Assembly (NCBI GenBank): GCA_022264855.1 | Contig: JABYQU010000007.1 | Coordinates: 62,001-126,000, forward strand | Source: Lenzites betulinus | Taxonomy: Eukaryota; Basidiomycota; Agaricomycetes; Polyporales; Polyporaceae | Direction of reading: 5' to 3' | DNA: 64,000 nt | In this document: piece after piece, positions 23,991-37,079 of the stretch | Numbering within the stretch: position 1 is the first letter of the stretch | Layout: each line of letters opens with the position of its first letter | Translations under genes and position numbers: made by a program | Notes under the pieces: model-generated | What the model was told of the DNA's origin: nothing | The model's input: the letters and a program-made list of their open reading frames with translations, nothing else | The model's database searches: none

Positions 23991-24206
23991 ATGTCTCGTC
24001 GTGCACCAGCCGTATCGCCCTTTGGTGTCCCTCAACGCCGCGCCATTCACGACCCTAACGAGACCGCCTTCTCGCGGTTCATGCGCGAGCAGGTCTGGGG
24101 CCCCGAGAACCTCCCTGGCAATCTCAGCATCCTCACCGCCACTACCGTCTTCCTCGGAGGAATTGCGATAATTAGGACATGGGGAGAGCTCATGATTCCC
24201 GCATGA
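23991..24206 (+). CDS. small single-pass membrane protein, family not recognised
   Basis: 71-residue protein in one exon, starting at an ATG in good context (GCCACCATG). The frame stays open upstream to 23892, but 23991 is the better start. The N-terminal 40 residues are basic (MSRRAPAVSPFGVPQRRA). One hydrophobic segment follows (ILTATTVFLGGIAII), then RTWGELMIPA at the C-terminus. This layout is typical of small inner- or outer-membrane subunits of mitochondrial complexes, and its divergent neighbour is a mitochondrial helicase. I cannot assign it to a named subunit. Confidence 0.7.
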   Translation: MSRRAPAVSPFGVPQRRAIHDPNETAFSRFMREQVWGPENLPGNLSILTATTVFLGGIAIIRTWGELMIPA

Positions 24207-25001
24207 ACACACCTGGTATGCTCCTCGACCTGCTGGAACACCGAGGGGAGTGACGGGACGCCGGCTGCCGGGATGGAACATAATTTGGGCCAAGGGACGG
24301 CGTCGTGGAGACTGTCATCTGTGAGTATTCGACAATTTTTTGTACGAAAGCGGTAGTATGGAATCTCATGTGTAGCTGGATGCCTAAGGATTCACGCTCA
24401 CACCCAGCGCATCGTCGCACCACGCCTCTCACCAAAATCATGCATGACGTGTTGTATCATAATAGCCATTAATGTCTCCCTTTTCACGCCCTTCGACATG
24501 GCAAGGGGTTTTGCGTGAGCATGGCCCATCTTGACATGCAGGCGCCATGGAATCTCGCAGAATCCACCCCTCTGCCAGCAACGTGGATGCCTCACAACTA
24601 CGTCCCCGAGTTATTACCTGTGTAGATTCATACACCTTCCACTGCCTACGTAGGTATGTCGAGATTCGGGATATTGCAATGTACATCTGACATCTGCCAG
24701 AAGGAAGATTCATCTGTCCTCTCATGGTGGAGAACGTGTACAAGGTTAATGTACATGATATTGGAAGACATAGCACTAGTTTAACTCGGAGATATAAGTA
24801 CTGACAGCTTTTTACAGGCTGGCGTGTACCGCTGAACAACAGCTGGGCCGCGGTGACTGACTTCTGAGAGCATGAAGGTGATGTCCTGCGCCGACGTCAC
24901 AATGTGGATTTCTATTGAAGTGATCCCCACCCATGGAAGGTTAACCGGAAGTGTTCATGTGGCAGAATTGTAAATCAGCAGAGCGCCGGAGGGAACCACC
25001 T
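24207..25001. other. intergenic, nothing recognised
   Basis: 795 bp between the small membrane protein gene and the ABC transporter stop (convergent). Only short frames without domains are present. A pyrimidine-rich patch and scattered AT-rich stretches were seen, but no repeat. Confidence 0.55.
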
Positions 25002-27790
25002 TCAGTTGAGGAACGCCTGGGCTTGGAGCCTCCAGATGTTCGCGTACCCGCCGTCGCGTTTCAGCAGTTCCTCGTGCGTCCCCGCCTCGACGATTACGGA
25101 GTCGTTCATATACCTGCCAGACCGAACAGCGCTCAGCAGTGACGTCCACAAACAAACAAGAAAGCAAGCAATTTACAAGATCAGGTCGGCGTGACGCGTG
25201 AGGTTCCCGAAACGGTGCGACGAGAAGAGCATCGTCTTGTTCCCGCGGAGCTCCCGAAGCCGGTTGAAGAGGTCTGAAAGAAAGAAAGCTCATCAATACG
25301 AAGACCGCGATGCCCGAGAAGAACGCGCGGGGGATCCGCTCACCGTGCTCCGCGACCGGGTCAAGCGACGCACTCGGCTCATCGAAGAGCAGCAGGCCCA
25401 CCTTCGAGTCTTCCGGCACCACAGAGCGCATGAACGAGCGCGCGCTGCCCAGCATCCCATCAGTACATGCGCGAAAAAGGACCACAGCTCGGCGAGAGAC
25501 GCACACTGCGAGCCGCTGCATCTGTCCGCCGCTCAAGCTCGACGTGTCGTTCGCCTTCATCCCGGACGCGCCACGGATGGCCCTGTAGTCGACCTTGCGC
25601 CCGAAGAGCGTCGTCGTGCCCTCGCGCAGCCCTGTGTAGTAGTCGCGCACGGGACGGTCCAGATAGGTGTCGTACTTCTCGGGCAGCTTCTCGATGAACG
25701 CTTCGGCCCCACCGAGGCGCGCCGCGCGCTGCACGTGTTCGTCGTTGGCGGCCGCGGACGGGTCGCCGATGGCGATGTTATCGCGGATCTGTGGGAGGGG
25801 GCGGGTGAGCTGCCGTGCCCGGGGGGCCGGGGTGGAGTCGGGCGGGGAGTGAGAAGCGTACGGAGAGCGGGAAGTGCGTGTAGTCCTGGAAGAGGACGGA
25901 TATGGCTTGGCGGAGATCTCGCAGCTTCAGCGTGCGGATGTCGTGCCCGCCGAGGAGGATCTGCCCTTCGTCGGGGTCGTACAGCCGGACGATCAGCTTG
26001 AGGACGGTGCTTTTGCCTGAGCCGTTCGCGCCGACAATCACCTGGAGGGGATGTGAGACTCGGTTGTGGCTTAGGAGACACCACGCACGCAGAGCTGCCC
26101 GGGGACGATACTAAAGGACACGTTTCGCAGAGCGTGATTCTCGGCGCTCGGATATTTGAACGAAACATTTCTGTAGTAGGTTAGCGGAGGGAGCCACAGT
26201 ACTAACTTCCCCGAGCGACATACTTGAACTCGAGCGCAACACCAGAACGGATTTGGGCGGTATCCTCGGGGAAAGGGATCGTTCCATCTTGGATTTTGCT
26301 GGGGTAGCTGGTGATCTCGTACAACTTCCGCACCTGGCCGAGTTGTGCGGCAAACGATTGTGTCGAGCTCATGAGCCGGATCATATTGAACGCAAATGCG
26401 GTAGTCGACTCTTGCACCATTTGGAGGGAAGCCAGCGAGATCGGCATACTCGCTGGGTATTGCACAGCTCGAAGGGTAAAGAAGATCTGTGTGTGCGGGT
26501 TAGACGATATGCTCAGCTGGAATAGGACACGCGTGCTACCTGGGGCAGCTCGCGAAGAGGATATTGGAGCAGCGCCCAAAATTGCAATCGATGCCGGACA
26601 GATCGACCTAGTTGCCATTGGTCAAACTCAGAATCCCCGTCCCCGACACGCTCAGAGGCCTTCTCATACTCTGCAGTAAACGTGAGAAACACAAACTGGA
26701 GTGTGTATTTGGATGGGCGGTTACCAGAGATGGCGTACTCGCCCAGGTTCCCCGCTACCAGCTCCTTGCGGTGCGAGCCCTCCTTGACAACGCGGATCCA
26801 TCCATGCATGTTTATGTAGTCGCGGTTCGTTGTCGTCGCCGCCCACACTGCACAGAAAGTCAGCTATCAGCGGAAAATTCAATTGCATGACAAAAACTAG
26901 CCTTGAGCACGGGCTCCTAACATGCCAGCATTGCCGAGCCATTCGATGGTATGCGCCGACAAGGTCAAGCCGGCCAAAAGATATCCATCCCTTTGCCCAC
27001 GGAGTGTGTGGGCAAGGACGGCGACTTGTGTCACAGCTTGCGTTGCTGCGCTAAAGAAACCAGATAGCATATCTATTGTATCCCAGACTACGGGGGACAT
27101 GAATCTAGAGGGGGTAATGTCGTCTAGTTGTCTCTGCACGGATGACGTCTCAGACGTCGGCAGGTCGAGTCGGGCGCGGGCACGGAATATCAAGTCGTCG
27201 GACCATTGGCGGACGCGCCAGATGAGGCTGGACCGTACGCGCGAGCTGGAGGCATTGGCAAGATGTGTGAGGATGGAGCATGCAATTCGGCCTGCACATA
27301 TGAAGATGAGATGGTCTTTGTCCACCGTACGGGTGTCGATTGCTATTTGCATCTATATCCATATATTGATCAGTAATCGCAAAGTTGGGAGGCTATTTGC
27401 ACGAACAATATGTAACAACTGCCCTTGGAACCTAAGCTCGTTTGATCAGCTCCACCCTACCAAAAGAGTCGCAGATGAATGTAGACACTACCATAACGTC
27501 AGAGCAGGCATGAAAGCCATGGCGGTCTCCATCATCAAAAACAGCCACAGCAGGAAGGTACAATACGGGATGGCCAACACGTCCTTGATCATTCGCCAGA
27601 TGTAAGGCAGACATTGGACGACTTCTGCGTGCTGCTCGAATACTGCCGCGCCGGGGAGCTTGACTGTCGGACCCGCCTTCTCTTCGTACACATCCCATAC
27701 GCCAATCCGAGTGTGTTTGACGCGCCGAGTGTCGGAGATGTCGAACACTCCCTTGTGAGATGAGTTACGAGGCCTGTTCCAACCTCGCAT
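25002..27790 (-). CDS. half-size ABC transporter (TMD-NBD), copy 1
   Basis: Roughly 700 residues from about ten exons. The start at 27790 ([11 protein letters not shown]) was chosen because it aligns with the start of the paralog at 53606; an upstream in-frame ATG at 27862 also exists. [13 protein letters not shown] near the N-terminus is shared with that paralog. The membrane half contains hydrophobic segments such as [24 protein letters not shown], seen at about 27560-27490. The nucleotide-binding domain has Walker [11 protein letters not shown]-loop FQDYTHFP, signature SLSGGQMQR, Walker [16 protein letters not shown] and the H-loop SSHR. It ends AQAFLN at 25005. Such proteins would dimerise to form an exporter. 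The substrate is unknown. Confidence 0.88.
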
Positions 27791-28904
27791 AATGGCGGTA
27801 GATGATAGACCAACGATGAGCTCAATTCTGTCTGGCACATTTATACGCAGATGGCGGCCCACTATATGTGGGTTTGATGGTATGCGGGCCCGGAGGTCTG
27901 AGGAGTCATGTCAGCACGCCGGAGCCATCCGCCGACTGTCCGCATGCTGCCCCCCCCCCCCCCCCTCCCCCCCAGTAGTAGGACTAACTTCCCGGCCAGT
28001 GGGTAAGTACTTCCTTCGATAGTCATGGGTCAGCGTGTGTTTGACAGATGTTATCAAATCTTCGTACCCTCATGATCAGAAGGAGAGTTCACATACTTAA
28101 AACGTGTTTGAAGCATGTGCAGTCCGTCTTCCATCCGGCAGGTACGTTGTAGGACGAGGCAGGCCGACGTCATGCATGCCTATCCACGCAACGCCAACAT
28201 GCAAGCCGCATTTCACTAATAGTGGCCCTTGATCAGATCAACGAAAGACACATTCGGTCTCAACATCTCATTATTTGCAGCTTCATATTCGCAATGTTTG
28301 CAGTATCGGTTTGAATGTCACTTTAGTAGCGCAGGCCACGGCAAGTGGTATCTATCTATCATATTTGCACGTGAATGAACTCGCAGGGTGGGTATAGCGA
28401 AGTCGGTAAGCAATGTACCAAAGAGCACTCACTTATCGCGCCTAGGTGTGCAGTCTCTCTGCCGTACGCAAAGCCTGACTAGGACTGCCTAGCTAGACGG
28501 CATTGGCGGGCTAAAGAAAGACCATATGGTGGGAGGAGGCCTAGCTAGACTAACACGTTAACGTTTCCCAAGCAGACATGAGGCAATATTAATCGAAGAA
28601 GGAGGCCAGACTGCCGTTCTGGACGCATGACGACCTCCGACACTCCCTCCGGCCTCGCCGTGATCCGGCGCACAAAGGCACACTTCTGGGAGCTGCCGGC
28701 CGGAAAGTGCCGGTGTGCGTCACCAGAGGGAATGTGATTGGCCGGGGCGAGTGGAGACCGGCGATAGCAGCGGCTTCGGCGCGTCTGACGTCACCGAAGC
28801 CCAGACCGCCGCGAGTGAGCAGGTGGGGTAGCCGGGACAATATTCGACATTTCGACCTCTTTCGTTTTGATTCTTAACCACCATCGTCCTCATCGTCGCC
28901 GACG
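27791..28904. other. divergent intergenic region with poly-C tract
   Basis: About 1.1 kb between the ABC gene and the phosphatase gene. It contains a C-tract broken by a single T at about 27950-27973, and a 12-bp direct repeat GCCTAGCTAGAC at 28487-28498 and 28539-28550. It should include both promoters and perhaps the missing first exon of the phosphatase gene. No gene was recognised. Confidence 0.55.
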
Positions 28905-31900
28905 TTGCCAACGTCGCCCACGCCGCTTTCTACCCCCTCCCCATCGTTCACGACGGCGCCTGACCCGACCTCCAACCCCTCCGGCCATCCGGAGGCGTCT
29001 TTCGACAGCTTTGCAGCGGCCATCTCTGCACGCTATGCTCAGCAGGCGACTCCGCTCATCTCGCTCAACAGTCCTTCGCTGTCCCCGCCCAAGTCTTTGT
29101 TGACGGGACCCCCGGCCGCGGCGTCTACGCCGAGGCTCATGCTCCCGCCTGTCTCGTCCTCGAAGTCTCTTCCGATGGCTGCCTCTTCCTCCGCAGCCGC
29201 CTCTTCCGTCACCCTTCCTCCGAGCGCCTTTACGGCCCTCCCTGCGTCTGCGTTGAAGACTGTGCTTGCTGATCCATCGGCGTTGATCCTGGATATACGT
29301 CCGCACAATGCCTACGTACAAGCGCGGATACACAACGCCCTTTCGCTCTCGGTACCTTCAACACTCCTCAAACGCCCTCTCTTCTCTCTGTCCAAGCTAG
29401 CGGACATGCTTCCCACGTCATCTGCGAGGGAGAAGTTCTCGAAGTGGCCGAACGCATCACGTATCCTCGTGTATGATGCCGACTCTGCGTCGATTCCTCA
29501 GCAGACACAGACCAGTAACCTTCTCGGCCTCATGCGAAAGTTCCGGAGCGAAGGATTTCCGCAGGAGAAAGAAGTGGCTTGGCTCCGGGGTGGATTCCAC
29601 GCGATCTGGAGGGAGTTTCCCGATGCTGTAAGCCAAGAGCCCCCTGCGGAAGAAGTAGAGGACGACGAGATGGAAGTGGAGTCTGAGAATGGCGTTGCGC
29701 CGTTGAGTAAGACGATGTCTGCGCCTCCTGCTGCTAGAACACTACGTGCCAAGCAGTTGCCCAAGGACGCGTTCACATCGGCTACAACTATCCCACTGCG
29801 ACCAAGAGTAAGTCTAACATTTCACGGGCTATGACGAATTTTAATGAAGGCATGCATATAGGCCATGCCACCCCCAATGTCTCTGCCTATGCAGCTTGTG
29901 CCACCGACACCAGCGATGCCCCGTATGGATCCGCTCGCGAAAGCATCCGTGATACCTCCAACGCCCGCGCTGGAGACGGTGCCCTCTTTACCAGGCTCCC
30001 AGTCTTCCGGAGACTTCCAGTTGCGATTACCATCAGGACTCGTTCGTCCGAAGTCTGTCAGCGGAGGACCTGCGCCGGTACCTCGAGGACCATTATATAG
30101 TATGCCTACACTTTCACCACATTACACGCATTCCGGCGCATATAGTCGTACTGCAAGCTATTCCGTTCCTGGGCGACAGGTGAGTGTCCCATCCAGTGTC
30201 ACCGACTTAGATACTTACAATGCCACCAGGTTGCGTTCAACCCTTTCTTCGACACCATTCGCCAGAACATCGAGCTTGGGAGTAGGGATCTGAAGTCGAC
30301 CGAGGGAGAAGGGATACCTCTTAAGCTTCCTAGACGTGTCCGCCGCAGGGTCGGTGAGCTGCCTTTCGAATGGCTCAGGGAAATCGCTAGGAAGAGCCGA
30401 CGGGCAACGGACAACAGCAGTACCACCGAGGAAAGCGAAGACTCCACCGATAGCGAAAGCGAGCCTCTGGAGGAAACGAGGAGATCGCGTCCTGCAACAA
30501 CTCCGTCGACGATCAAGTCAAATCCCCCGCCCAATGGTCTGAAATTTGACTCCATGGCTCGTCGATCTCCCCCAAAGTCAAGATCGTCATCGCCGTCGCT
30601 GCCTATCGCCATCCCTCCCTTTCCAGGATCACACTCCCGACCAGACCCGTCTTCTTCGAATCCTTCCAGTCCATCTGGCTCATCTCATTCCCGCTCACCG
30701 CCGGATGCTGATGACCTCACGCGAGTGCTCGAAAACCAATTTTACAACATCGAACTCGGTGAGCAGAAGCGATTACTAGGCGTGATGGAGCGACACAGCC
30801 TGGAGAGTGGTAAGGTCATTCAGGAAGGAGGCGGTGTACGTGGAGTCTTCGGAACCATTCCGCAGGGCAAACCGGTACAAGGCAAGTCGTTGGGAGGCAT
30901 ATCTGCGGTGGGTGTTGCGGATCCGCAAGGCAGTCCGGTCGGAGAAGACGCCGCTGCGTCGTTCCCTTACAGCATCACCGCTGGATTGGAGAAGGGGGCC
31001 AAGAATCGGTTAGTTATCCTTCCTGGGCCTCACAAACGTATAACCGGTGCTCATAAGCTGTTGTGCAGGTACCGAAACATCTGGCCTTTCGAGCACGCTC
31101 GCGTGCGTCTCCGTAAGGCAAAGCCCGACGATGACGACTACATGAACGCGAGTTACGTCCAGCCCCTTGGGACGACGAAGCGGTACATAGCGACACAGGG
31201 ACCTCTGCCCGCTACCTTCGCCGACTTCTGGACGTGAGTAGCCCTGCTCAGAGTAGGTCGGAAACTATCTGACAATGTTATCATGCAGTTTGTGTTGGGA
31301 ACAAAACGTTCACGTCATCGTGATGCTCACACGAGAGATCGAAGGCTCCTCAATCAAGTGCGGAAAGTACTGGGAGGAAGGCGCTTACGGGTCTCTGCGT
31401 CTGCGCTTAGTGGAAACCAACGACACCCCCGAGCGAGAGCAGAAACGTCGTGATAGCGAGATCAGCAGTGGTTTCTTCAGCGCCCATCTCCCGAAATCCA
31501 AGACACAGTCAGGACTCAAGGTCAAGAAGGCCCGCGGCGAGAAGCAAGACGAGGAGGATGCTTCGACAATCAAGCGCGTCTTCGAGCTCACGAATGCAGC
31601 ATACCCTCTGGCGCCACCTCGCATCGTCACGCAATTCCAATACCTCGAGTGGCCCGACCTGAACGTCCCCGCTGACCCCCGTGGCGTTCTCAGTTTGATC
31701 CGTCAAGTCGAGGATGCCGTGGAGCGTTCCCGCTCGGAAGGACAAAAACGTTGGGGAGAGGGTCCGTTGTATCGCCAGTCTCCCGGGGTGCGACCTAACC
31801 CTGAGCGACCAACAGCACACACCGTTGTCGATGGACCAATCCGGTCTATCGACCAAGTGGATCCCGTTACAGGCGTTTCCTTGGTTGCCAAGGAGCACGC

Positions 31901-33668
31901 CCCCGTGCTATTGCATTGCTCGGCGGGCGTGGGACGTACAGGCGGGTTCATTGCGGTAGATGCCGTCCTTGATGGTGTTCGGCGAGAGATGCGCAAACGT
32001 AGGGAGGGCAAGGCCGCCGAGACTGCCACCGCGAAGGCCGCCTCAACGTTTGGTCAGGGGCGATCGGGCACCATCGACAGCGTCTGGAGCGCCAATGCCC
32101 CTGAAAGCCGGAGCCGGAGTAGGAGTGCTAGCCTCTCTCGAGTCGCTCCCGACCGTATGGAGGTCGATTCTAGTCCGAGTCCCCAAGCAGTCACTTCGGA
32201 TGGCGAGCAGTTGACGGCGCCGGTGGTCGCAGGCAACGGCGAGGTTCATATCCCTGTCGCAGGACTCACCGACGCTGTGCCCATGGACGTCGACGATCGG
32301 CAGGAAGGCGTGGCGACGATCATGGGGACCGCCCCCTTCCCTGCGTACCCGGACTCTATGCACACCGCTTCCCTCTTACCGCTGCTCCAAGCTTCTCCTG
32401 AGTTGGTCAAGGAGATCAAACGGGCCGCCCTGCATACTTTGCCAACAGTTCCCCCTCAGAAGCCTTCGACGTTCGCCATGCCCTCGTTCCCGCCGACGAT
32501 CCGCAGTCAACACCGCGACACCGCGACTGTCATGTCTGAGGCCAGTTCGGACTCTGTCATCACGCATAGCGGTACCACCGTCACCACCAAGTCACGCACC
32601 TCAATCAGCCCGCCGACCAGCTTGGCGGACAGCGCAACCAGCGCGATGGTTGGTAGGACCGCCAGACTTACCATGGCTAGTCCATCTCCCCCTACAAAGG
32701 TGGTATCGCTCCCGCAGAATGGAGGTGTCGCCGTTCAGCGCGATGCGCCTTTATCATCAATGTCATCAACATCGGCTGCACGGGCAGGGCGAGACCCACA
32801 GGGTGCGCACCATGCTCCTTCCCGGCCCTCTTCTCACTCTATACGGCTTAACACATGGAGATCAGAAGTTCACTCGTCGGACATGGCGCAAGCTACGACG
32901 TCATCACCCGCGAAGCCGTCTGCAAGATTGCCGCAAGACGGCCATGACGATGTCAGCAAACGCTCAGAGGACGTCGCTTCGAAAGCAGGCCCCCCTTCGC
33001 CAGGCCTGAGAGAGCCACGCAAACTGCACGATGATACGACGCCGCCTCTGTTGTCCTCGTATGAAGATCCGATAAGGCGGGTCATCGAGGACATGCGCGA
33101 GCAGCGCATGAGCTTGTGCCAGAGCCTGCGGCAATACGTCTTCGTCCACCGGGCTATCATCGAGGGCGCGCTGATGGTCGTCGACGAGCAGAAGAGGCGA
33201 GAGGCAAAGATCCCCGTGGTCGCAGGAGAGTCCAGAGCTGGTCAAGCACAGTTCAACCAACGCCCCCGCGGCGAGCAGAAATCCTCGTCCTCCATCCCGG
33301 CCAATCCCGTCCACCATCCGGCCAGCGCGGGCCTTCAAGGCCTGGGACCCACGATCAACCTTGCGTCGCCGTTCGCTTCTTCTTCCGATAGCGAACGCGA
33401 AGTCTCGAGGAAGCGCAGCTTCCCGGAGTTCCTTGCCGGAAGCACCATTGTCGAGGGCGTGGTCTCGCCCACGAGCATTGCCTCCCCCGGGCGCCCGAAG
33501 CGCGTCGGGAGCCCGGCGGAGCTCACGAAGGAGGACGTAGACGGCGGCGTTCTGCTCACGAAGCGGCCGAGCGTCAAGCGCCGACAGCGGCTGAGCGATG
33601 TCGGCGGACAGCGTCCACAGTTCGATGCCGTTCTGCTCAGCTCTCCGCCCCCGACGGACGCACGATAG
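28905..33668 (+). CDS. rhodanese + protein tyrosine phosphatase (Pyp type)
   Basis: Dual-domain phosphatase like fission yeast Pyp1-3, which act on stress MAP kinases or Cdc2. Exons: to 29807, 29862-30179, 30230-31008, 31069-31233 and 31289-33668, about 1,514 codons. An N-terminal rhodanese domain starts at SALILDIRPHNAY and ends near WLRGGFHAIWREF. A Ser/Pro-rich linker contains NPFFDTIRQN. The PTP domain runs from YRNIWPFEHARVRL through DDYMNASYVQP, QGPLPATFADFW and the WPD loop (YLEWPDLNVP) to HCSAGVGRTGGF, the catalytic Cys-Arg loop at about 31915. It carries an insert before the WPD loop. The C-terminal 560 residues are mostly disordered. No in-frame ATG follows the stop at 28875 until 29139, so the start is either 29139 or in an upstream exon I could not find. 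Confidence 0.9.
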
Positions 33669-36113
33669 CCGATCTCTACTCAGGCATGGACCTGCCTTTT
33701 CTTTCTCTGACCCTTTGTAGCCGTTCTGTCCCTCGCGCCAGCGGCTTCGACCTTGATATCCATAGGCATCCATCTAGCTGTTATAAGCTTGTTGTAAGGT
33801 CTCTTGTGTTCCTTGTTATCCCCCATCCCTACATGTACATGTGTTATTAGTACGTGCCACCTACATATGGCTGGCCATGTATCCCCCCTCGAGTTAACCC
33901 ATCTGCCCCGCTCCCGCACTGCCGCACTACCGCATCTGCTCCAGCCCGCCCGCACACCCGCACATACCACCCCCTCCGCTCGCACACATACACGTACACA
34001 CGCCCTCGGCAGCCCGCCCCGCGCGGCCGCCGACATATTCGACGCATACCACCCACCATATCTGCACTGTAGCCAGGCGTCTCGTAGACCACCTCACGCA
34101 CGCCTCCACTGTATCATACTTATTGGCATACCGCTGTCGAGCTTTCTGTACTACTTTTTCATCGTGTTTTGCAGGCGATTTTGGCTGTTTTGATAGCCTG
34201 CGTGATCGTTGGTGCGTATAACGTGTGGCGTTGGTGTATTGACCGAAGCGCTTTCGTACTCGGACGAAAGCAATTTAGACCTGCAACGGGGATACTGGTG
34301 CGTCACCCCATGTACAGTGCTCTTCTGTCAGACTCATGGCTGATCGTAATGTGCAGAGCGACAAGCTTGGGTGAAGATACACGACCGGGCACTTTTCCGC
34401 GAGTGCGTTTTTAGCCAGAATCACGTTGCAGTCCAACCTGTCCTAGCAAATGGCACTTACTAGTAGTAAGTACCAGGCAGTTGCATGCCAGTGGGCCCCC
34501 AGATGCGCTCGTGTTACCGGTGTTGCAGTCAGAGAGAGCCCGTTCTCAAAAGAATGCACGCTGCTGTAGCTCTGCCAGGACAGATCTTCGTACTCTCTGG
34601 GCAACCCAACACGCGGCACGTCCATCCATATCGTGCCATCGCCGCATTTATCAATTCGGTGGACCAAGCCAGGGTCACACAACGCGGGCGCACCGAAGAG
34701 CATGCATCCGTCCGCTCTGCTCCCCGGGTACGCTCCGCGCAGCTGCGACCGGCGAGCATGCCACGATGTCCTGTAGGAGCCAGGACAGAATAGAATGTCC
34801 ACAGCCAATACCACGCACACACGCGAACATCTTCACCTCCTCGCCCAAACGTCCACATCCGCTCGGCGTCCCCCGCCGCCTCGATAGCCCTGAACCTCCC
34901 TGAACATTTCCACACAGACCCGACGCGCGCGCCTGCGCTCATCTTAGACTTGGAGCCCTGGAGCCCTGGCACTGCCTCTTTCAAATAGGTCTTTCGAAGG
35001 GTCGGGGGTCTCAGCCCTCAGGACCGGCATGTCCGTTTCCCTGTCTGACCCTGTGCACGGAGCGGGCGATGCCCGCCCGGGCACGAATCTCTGCAGGGTG
35101 CCAGGGTCCGCCCACGCGTCGTCTCAGGGTGGATCGCGCAAGCTACAACGCGCATGCAGTTGGGGGCGGGCGCAGTCGTACGACTCGCGAACCTAGAGGA
35201 CGCGCCCGGATACCTCCCGGGGTTGGTGTCGAGGCGTATTCTTGTGCGCTACGTTGCGGCCGAGCGCCGTACATGTAGACAGGTAATGATATCATGGCGT
35301 GAGCGTCGAGCGAGGGCGGCCCACGAGAGACCGGTACGTGGGTGTGGTGTGTGAGCGCGCCGGCGAATATGCGCGATGACGAGAGCTTCGCCGAACAGCT
35401 CTTCAACGCTTTCGATGCGATTGGGTGGGAGGTGATGATTGAGTTGAGTTCGATTCAAACTGGGTTCGGGTTGAGGGCAGTTGCCAGTTACGGTGGCATG
35501 CGGCTGCATGTCTGTACGTGAGCGCCGACATGCAACGCGAGATATGAAGTTCTGGACCAGGACTCGTGCGGCTTTCCAAGCTGAGGCTGAGTGAATAACG
35601 CTGACCTGCTGGCCGGGGCCCGTTCCCACCCCGAGGATGCCGGGCACCGGGATACAGCTCCCAAGAGGGGCTCAGGCACCACAGCCTGGGGTAAGACCCC
35701 CTGGCCTGTAAGACCATGGGATCAGCACCACGGGAGGACCTTCGCCACACCCGCCACTGAAACTTCGCCGCAGCTGCCGGGCAAGTTTTGAACCCGAATC
35801 CGACGGATAGGGAGCATCTTACACACGTCCGGATGAAGCAGCACTCACTCGTACCGGCACGCTCAAGACGGAAAAACTAGCCATTCATGAGATCGCGAGA
35901 CGCATATCCATACGAACAACGGGATATACTACAAATACACATAACGCAGTCAGAGCAGACTCGACCACGGGCGCCGGATAGAGTATGTGGCCCCCGGGGG
36001 ATGGCGAAGGGCGTGGGGGATACAGAAGATACCGGCACGACGCGCACACCGCGCCGAAGCGGGGGGGTCGTGCCACAAAGCCCCGTGCAAAGGATGATAC
36101 CGCGCGCAAGCGC
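33669..36113. other. 2.4-kb gene-poor stretch
   Basis: Lies between the 3' ends of the phosphatase gene (+) and the acetate permease gene (-). Open frames up to about 150 codons exist (for example 34529-34984 on the minus strand), but none has domain-like motifs or convincing splice partners. CA-rich simple sequence occurs around 33940-34000. No tRNA, transposon or coding gene was recognised. Confidence 0.55.
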
Positions 36114-37079
36114 CTAGACGATCTCGCGCTGGGGGATCGCGCCGAGCGGGAGGACGAAGTAGCTCGTGCGGCGGTCGCTGAGCATCTCCGCGGTGCCGAC
36201 GTAGTACGCGACCATGGCGGTGACGATCCCGAGCGCGCCGCCGGCCTTGTCGAGCGTCACGGCGTGTGCGGTGGAGAATTTTCCTGGCGGACGGGATCTG
36301 TCAGCGGCTGCGGGGTGCAGGGTGATGAATGGAGCGGGGCGTACCTGCGCCAAGGAGCGCGAACGTGATGGTGAGGAAGAAGAAAAGAACGACGAGGCCC
36401 ATGTTACGGCGCAGAGAAGCAATGCTGGCGACGCGATATCATCAATGAACGGATCGTCGTAATAGTGCGAGAAAGGACGTACAAAAGAAGCGCGGTGACG
36501 ATCATCCATGTAAACAGATAGATACCGAGTGCTGAGTTGAGTTCATCCGCGTTTTCGCCGTACGCGGCGATGACACCAGAGCCGGGGAGGAAAATCGTCG
36601 CGAACGACATCCAGAAACCGCCGTACATCGTGAACGCTGCGTGATTACACCGGGTGAGAAATTGCTGTCACAAGTGGCACACGCCAGGGGGGCGCTTGTA
36701 AGTCCAGAACACTGACCGGTCGCTCCAAAGGTGTTCGAGGTGGCGAATTCCCACATGCCTGCCACGAACTGCGCGAGGCCCCCGACGAAGAGCGCCATGC
36801 CGACGACTACGTTGGGCGTCGCGATGCCCCGAGCCTGGGCATTGTACATCGACAGGATGAATGTGGTCGACGCGAATGCATAGAGGCCACTGGGAGTCGG
36901 GACATTCCGTCAGGAGGGCATGTCGTCGCTCGGGACGACGACGGAACTCACAGAGGGCCAGGGTTTCCGAGCTTACGATAGTACGGCGATTGGCCGGCGG
37001 GGTAGGCGGCGGGGGGCCTGTTCGCACTGACGAAACCGGCCTCCTTGTCGATCTTCTCGATGTGAGAGTGGGCAGACAT
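36114..37079 (-). CDS. GPR1/FUN34/SatP family acetate permease
   Basis: Plasma-membrane acetate/monocarboxylate channel-transporter (yeast Ato/Gpr1 type). The start at 37079 gives MSAHSHIEKIDKEAGFV. Joining exon 1 to exon 2 restores NPGPLGLYAFASTTF, the family signature NPxPLGL. Hydrophobic segments follow in order: VVVGMALFVGGLAQFVAGMWEF, an FTMYGGFWMSFATIFLPG block, LYLFTWMIVTALLL-like helix, MGLVVLFFFLTITFALLGAG, and GIVTAMVAYYVGTAEML, in line with six membrane helices. Four or five introns. The C-terminus (LPLGAIPQREIV) resembles the family end. Acetate uptake or excretion is the expected role. Confidence 0.9.

Noticed and set aside
28890..29333. Minus-strand 147-codon open frame
   Set aside because: Arg/Gly-only composition opposite the phosphatase exon; an antisense shadow of GC-rich coding DNA.
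34529..34984. Minus-strand 151-codon open frame
   Set aside because: Composition is like translated intergenic DNA and no motif was found.
35400..35480. tRNA-like TTCGATTC word
   Set aside because: No acceptor stem, A box or anticodon arm could be fitted around it.
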